64,000 nucleotides of DNA, taken from NCBI GenBank assembly GCA_032690845.1, contig CM064417.1, positions 37,206,432-37,270,431 of the forward strand. The letters run 5' to 3'. A program made the translations under genes and the position numbers. The notes beneath the pieces are model-generated. The model was not told the origin of the DNA. It saw only the letters and a program-made list of their open reading frames with translations, and ran no database searches. Of the stretch, positions 59,588 through 64,000 are shown one piece after another; the first letter of the stretch is position 1; each line of letters begins with the position of its first letter. Source of the DNA: Eleusine coracana subsp. coracana. Lineage: Eukaryota; Streptophyta; Magnoliopsida; Poales; Poaceae.

Positions 59588-61045
59588 ATGGCCGCACTGC
59601 TGCTCCTCCTGCTGCTCGCCGCCTCCAATGCCGCCGCGCTCGCGGAGCAGGTGGAGTACCACAGCTTCGTCGCCACCCCTCTCTCCCCGCACCCGTACAC
59701 TGCCCCGGCGGCCGAAGACGACGACACAGCCTTCGGCGGCAGCCTCGGCGCCGCGGAGGACGCGTCTCCCACCGCGCAGTTCCGCGTGGTCCACCGCGAC
59801 GCCTTCGCGGTGAACACCACCCCCTTGGAGCTCCTCAAGCACCGCCTGAAGCGCGACCGCAAGCGCGCCGCGCGGATCTCCAAGGCCGCCTCCGGCACCA
59901 GCAACGCGACCAAGCCATCCGGCGGATCCAACGCTGTGGCTGCTCCGGTGGTGTCCGGGCTCGCGCAGGGCAGCGGCGAGTACTTCACCAAGATCGGCGT
60001 GGGCACCCCGGCCACCCCGTCGCTCATGGTGCTGGACACGGGCAGCGACGTGGTGTGGATGCAGTGCGCCCCGTGCCGTCGCTGCTACGACCAGTCGTCG
60101 CCCATCTTCGACCCGCGCCGCTCGTCCTCCTACTCGTCCCTCCCCTGCTCCTCCCCGCTCTGCCGCCGCCTCGACTCGGGCGGCTGCGACCTCCGCCGCG
60201 GCGCCTGCCTGTACCAGGTGGCCTACGGCGACGGCTCCGTCACCGCGGGCGACTTCGCGACGGAGACGCTCACGTTCGCGGGCGGGTCCCGCGTGGCCCG
60301 CGTCGCGCTGGGCTGCGGCCACGACAACGAGGGCCTCTTCGTCGCCGCCGCCGGGCTCCTGGGCCTGGGCCGCGGGGGGCTCTCCTTCCCCACCCAGATC
60401 TCGCGCCGCTACGGACGCAGCTTCTCCTACTGCCTCGTCGACCGCACCTCCTCCGCGGCGTCCAGCCCGTCAACCACCCGCTCCTCCACCGTCACCTTCG
60501 GCCCAGCCGCTGTGGGCCAGGCCTCCTTCACGCCGATGGTGCGGAACCCGCGGATGGAGACGTTCTACTACGTGCAACTGGTGGGGATCAGCGTGGGCGG
60601 CGCGCGGGTCCCCGGCGTCCTCGAATCCGACCTGCGCCTCAACCCGTCCACGGGCCGGGGCGGGGTCATCGTGGACTCGGGCACGTCGGTGACGCGGCTG
60701 GCCCGGCCCGCATACGCCGCGCTCCGGGACGCCTTCCGCGGCGCCGCGGCGGGGCTCAGGCTGTCCCCCGGCGGGTTCTCGCTGTTCGACACGTGCTACG
60801 ACCTGTCCGGGCAGAAGGTGGTGAAGGTGCCCACCGTGTCGATGCACTTCGCGGGGTCACCGGAGGCCGTGGCCCTGCCGCCCGAGAACTACCTCATCCC
60901 AGTCGACACCAAGGGCACCTTCTGCTTCGCGTTCGCGGGCACCGACGGCGGCGTCTCCATCATCGGCAACATCCAGCAGCAGGGCTTCCGCGTCGTCTTC
61001 GACGGCGACGCGCAGCGCGTCGGCTTCGCGCCCAAGGGATGCTGA
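59588..61045 (+). CDS. Nepenthesin-type aspartic protease, secreted (485 aa, intronless)
   Basis: This is a pepsin-family (A1B) endopeptidase resembling the plant aspartyl protease family protein 2/ASPG group. An N-terminal signal peptide (MAALLLLLLLAASNAAALA) is followed by a propeptide with a VVHRDAF motif and a basic stretch (LKRDRKRAARISK). The mature domain starts near residue 122. The two catalytic aspartates are D150 in DTGSDVVWMQC and D363 in DSGTSVTRL, and the flap tyrosine is Y213 in AYGDGS. The cysteine-rich nepenthesin insert (CAPCRRCYDQSSPIFDP to CDLRRGACLYQ, about 160-207) and the C-terminal IIGNIQQQGFRVVFD are present. The length is usual for the family, and a single exon with very high GC3 is common for grass members. 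The start is the first ATG that gives a signal peptide. It is intact; the substrate is unknown, and the location is probably apoplast or wall by inference. Confidence 0.95.
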   Translation: MAALLLLLLLAASNAAALAEQVEYHSFVATPLSPHPYTAPAAEDDDTAFGGSLGAAEDASPTAQFRVVHRDAFAVNTTPLELLKHRLKRDRKRAARISKAASGTSNATKPSGGSNAVAAPVVSGLAQGSGEYFTKIGVGTPATPSLMVLDTGSDVVWMQCAPCRRCYDQSSPIFDPRRSSSYSSLPCSSPLCRRLDSGGCDLRRGACLYQVAYGDGSVTAGDFATETLTFAGGSRVARVALGCGHDNEGLFVAAAGLLGLGRGGLSFPTQISRRYGRSFSYCLVDRTSSAASSPSTTRSSTVTFGPAAVGQASFTPMVRNPRMETFYYVQLVGISVGGARVPGVLESDLRLNPSTGRGGVIVDSGTSVTRLARPAYAALRDAFRGAAAGLRLSPGGFSLFDTCYDLSGQKVVKVPTVSMHFAGSPEAVALPPENYLIPVDTKGTFCFAFAGTDGGVSIIGNIQQQGFRVVFDGDAQRVGFAPKGC

Positions 61046-64000
61046 TTTCAGCCGCTTGGATTAATTTAATTTGCGTTATTAGTAGTAATCGGTCGGGTTG
61101 TACAAGAAGCGCGCCTCCTTCGCTTGTTACTGATGTACCAGTCGAAAATCAATGCTTTTGTTTACAACTGCTTTGGATGCTGTAAAGCACTGCAGGGTTT
61201 GTTGTCACTCTGACAGGAACTCAGGAGGATAAGGCGGTTCTTTGTCGGTCCATGAGTGAAGGCTGTAAAAGGTCACTGGAAAAGTGTGTGGGTTAAAAAA
61301 CATGCAAACAAGTGCTTACCGGCTCTCTCTGCTTTCTGTACTGTGTACTGCGGCTTTTTACTAGGAGTAGTGGTAGTGCTACTTTCACCTGGCTGTAAAA
61401 CGTTCCGCTTCGCGCTCCAAATGGACCCCTACGAAGAGGGAGCACGCACGAGGAGGAGTAGTGCTTCTGTACAGGCCCGTCATTCGGAAGTTTTCTAACG
61501 GTCCAATGAAGTGAAGATATTTTTCTGTCAGCAGGCCGCGGTCCCTGCTTGTGGGGCCCTCTTGCCGCCCTTTATCCGTGGTCACGGCTAGAAGATGAAA
61601 ACGCATCTCGGTGTTGCCGTGTGAAAGGAGAGTGTGTTCTGGCTCGAAACACGGACGGCTTTGCGCGCTCCCACTGAGAACCGTGGAGTGTGGACGTTGG
61701 ACACGAGTCTTGGCGTCTGCCTGGGTGGAGAAAAGAACGTTGGTGATGCAGTGCTTTGCTTCGCTTTACCGTACGGCCCGCCTCGAACGCCGAGACCCGT
61801 CAGGCTGCGCTTGTCGCTGCCCGGCGCCACCTACCCCAGTTTTTTTCTTTTTGTTTTTGGATTACCCCCCAGTTTTTGTTTCACGCGCGACACCCGTCGT
61901 GCGGGGTCCAAATGCGCGGCGACCGTGCAGTGGTGTAGGGAAAGAAGAGAGGCTCCTCCTCCAGGTTCTCTGTACGGCAGGAGGAAATTTCCGGCTGCTC
62001 CAGTCCAGCACATGCTTGTTTTGTGTGGACGCGTCGCGCAAGCCGCTAGTGGCCGTTGGCACAATTCTGGAACCAAGGTGACCAGATTATCCGACCTTGG
62101 CCAAAATTTCAGTTTCACGGACGAAGGAGCGTCCTACACGCCAAATCTTTTCTTTGGTTGTGCAACTAGTGTACTCCGTTTGTTAGAGCGTCGTAAGGTG
62201 GCGCACAGAAACTGACGGTGGCGTGCTCCCCGATTCCGGCAACGAACCCCACCCGCTTTAGCGCTCTCTCTCTCGCCTTTTCCGCGCCGATCCACCCCTC
62301 CTGCCTTGAACCACATCGCGGGAGGTGCACGCACCGCGCCTCTCCTAGTCTCCTGCAACGAGCATGACGTGCCATTCATAGCAACGGGCAGGCGTCAGTT
62401 GCCACCAGCGCAACCAGCTGCGGCGTCCGCGGCGGGCGGGCGTGATGCATCATGCAGTGGCAACAGCATTTGGGGGATACGTAGCCTTCCTATTCCGAGC
62501 GCCAGGCCTCCAACTACCACCTCGTCACGGTTTCAGCAGTTCTTCTCGCTGCTGCGTCTGCGACACCGGGTGGGCGGCATTGATTGACTGGCGCAGACAG
62601 TGACGGTGAGGAAATTAAGGAGGCCTGCGCCAGGGAACGTAATGGCGACTCACATGCGCAGGATGCCGACGGACATCCATCGTCGCTGCAGTACAGCAGT
62701 AGTAAGCGGCGCGCTAACATGGTTTACCATTGATTTGCAGGTGGTACAAGTACTAGTAGATCATTATCTAAAAAAGTTGTATTCAAATATGCCACTCGAT
62801 TGTGATTAGGAGTGGTCTTGTCGCTCGTCATTATTAATACTAATGTACAACTGTAGAAGATGTAGCTCCCGTTTGGGTTGGGGGTCGTCATCAAGGCACG
62901 GATGGATTATGATGACGGATCATCAGCGCGGGAATCACCGACGGACGCGCGACGACGCGTGTGAACGTCGCCGGCGCCGAAGAAGCAGGGCACATGGGCA
63001 TGTGGGCCGGGCAATTGTTTTCCCCCGTACCACGCAATCAAACAAGGCATTCCTGCTGAACACAACAATTTAGCACAGTCTTGTCTTGTGAAGATAATAC
63101 GAGTACACATCAACACGGCGCAAACCGCAAAGATGCATCAGAGGATGGCTTCGAGCCTCCTTTTCTTTGTCAGCATCCTGTATAACACGAAAGGGGCCGG
63201 GTTAACCAGGAAAGTTGTGGGGGCGGCACCGGGCGGCACCCAACCAACATTGTTGCATGCATGTGCGTCCTTCCGCTCGCTGCAACCCTGCAGGAAAATT
63301 CATTCGACCGCGACGGTGACGAAAGAATAGATAGGGAGCCCCTCGCTCCGGCGCATGCAACGGCATCTCACATGCTCGTGATGGTGTCCCCAGATGATGG
63401 ACGACAGCCGCGTGGCCGTGACGCTTACAACATTAAGCCTAAACCTAAGCCGCGCACTCGAGTCGTCTGCCGATGTCCCGCTTGCTTGCAGCGGCGTCCA
63501 TGGTCCGTAGGTGCCATCATGTGGATCGTGACGATAGTCAACGAGCTAGCGGTAGGGCTCGGACGCCCACGACCACAAACAACCTGATCATCGTTGAAAT
63601 CGACGGACCGATGCCTCGCTTGTCTGTGAAGCGTGAACGCCGGGAACGGCGCCTTTGTCCTTTCCGTCGAACGCACCAGGGCGGGTCCGGAGCAGCATGT
63701 GGCAATGCAGATTGTTTATCTCTCACGTTCCGGCCAAAGTGATCCGGGCGCTCGCTCCCAGCTCTTTTTCCCTGTAAACAAATTGTGATTACAGGACAAA
63801 CCTGAAATCGCGAGATAGCTTTGACCTGCCCCTTTGTCCCTTTTCTCGATCACAAACGACGTGCCAAAGATTAGACTACTAGTATTGCCTGTCGCGTCCG
63901 TACTCCGTACTGGTAGTCCAACTTGCGAGTACGGTTGCGCGGTTGCTAAAGATTGTTCCGACAATTACCGCGTCCCGCCGTGTGTGGACGGACGGACGGC
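61046..64000. other. 3' UTR of protease and unannotated intergenic DNA
   Basis: The first few hundred bases are probably protease 3' UTR. Beyond that, GC-rich and mixed sequence contains many short chance frames on both strands, but no conserved domain, splice structure, terminal repeat or known element was recognised. A neighbouring gene may start beyond the window. Confidence 0.4.

Noticed and set aside
59485..61185. Open frame of 566 codons on the plus strand overlapping the protease
   Set aside because: It is a shifted frame of the protease with Arg/Pro/His-rich composition caused by high GC3. The 485-codon frame carries all protease motifs.
61611..62215. Overlapping open frames of 156 and 193 codons on the plus strand
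   Set aside because: Two different frames cover the same GC-rich sequence, neither has a domain, splice signal or homologue that I recognise, and composition is not gene-like.

Overview
The window is plant nuclear DNA, almost certainly from a grass (Poaceae). Three intact nuclear genes with plant-type structure sit in a large field of plant transposable elements: copia and gypsy LTR elements, a Cassandra TRIM, Helitron-like ends, MITEs and an L1-type LINE. The species cannot be named from the sequence alone. There is no prokaryotic gene organisation, rRNA, tRNA or CRISPR array.

Layout. 1-2.5 kb: a decayed duplicate of the 3' part and 3' flank of the F-box gene found at 48 kb, broken by a MITE. 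2.77-6.79 kb (-): an intact six-exon kinesin-10 gene (KIN10A/PAKRP2 type, 909 aa). 7.2-17.9 kb: intergenic TE territory holding a Helitron-like 3' end, a Cassandra TRIM with 5S-rRNA-like LTRs, a long solo LTR (copy A), a Helitron candidate carrying an acidic gene fragment, and a Stowaway MITE. 17,922-47,329: one copia retrotransposon (Copia-1, - strand, perfect AAAAT target duplication) expanded to 29.4 kb by insertions. A gypsy-type solo LTR (CATAG duplication) sits in its reverse-transcriptase region and is itself split by a second related copia (Copia-2, 12.2 kb). A 4.1-kb solo LTR (copy B) sits downstream of its integrase region. 48.1-49.95 kb (-): an intact three-exon F-box/LRR/FBD gene (524 aa). 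50.3-54.2 kb: solo LTR copy C with a perfect AAGTG duplication. 54.96-59.17 kb (+): an internally deleted, stop-riddled LINE with poly(A) and a 14-bp duplication. 59.59-61.05 kb (+): an intact intronless nepenthesin-type aspartic protease gene (485 aa). 61-64 kb: no gene recognised.

How it fits together. The three host genes are independent: a phragmoplast kinesin, a probable SCF substrate receptor and a secreted protease. Every other coding-like stretch belongs to a transposon. The boundaries give a relative order: Copia-1 landed just downstream of the F-box gene, then gypsy LTR and solo LTR B landed in it, then Copia-2 landed in the gypsy LTR.

The most unusual signal is in the two copias. 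Both carry a third ORF after pol, preceded by a spacer. In each element the U3 promoter region just upstream of the LTR TATA box and that spacer share the same short repeated motif. The motif differs completely between the two elements (CGGCA(C/G)TGCCG in Copia-2, (T/C)TAGTCCGG in Copia-1), although the rest of their LTRs is homologous.
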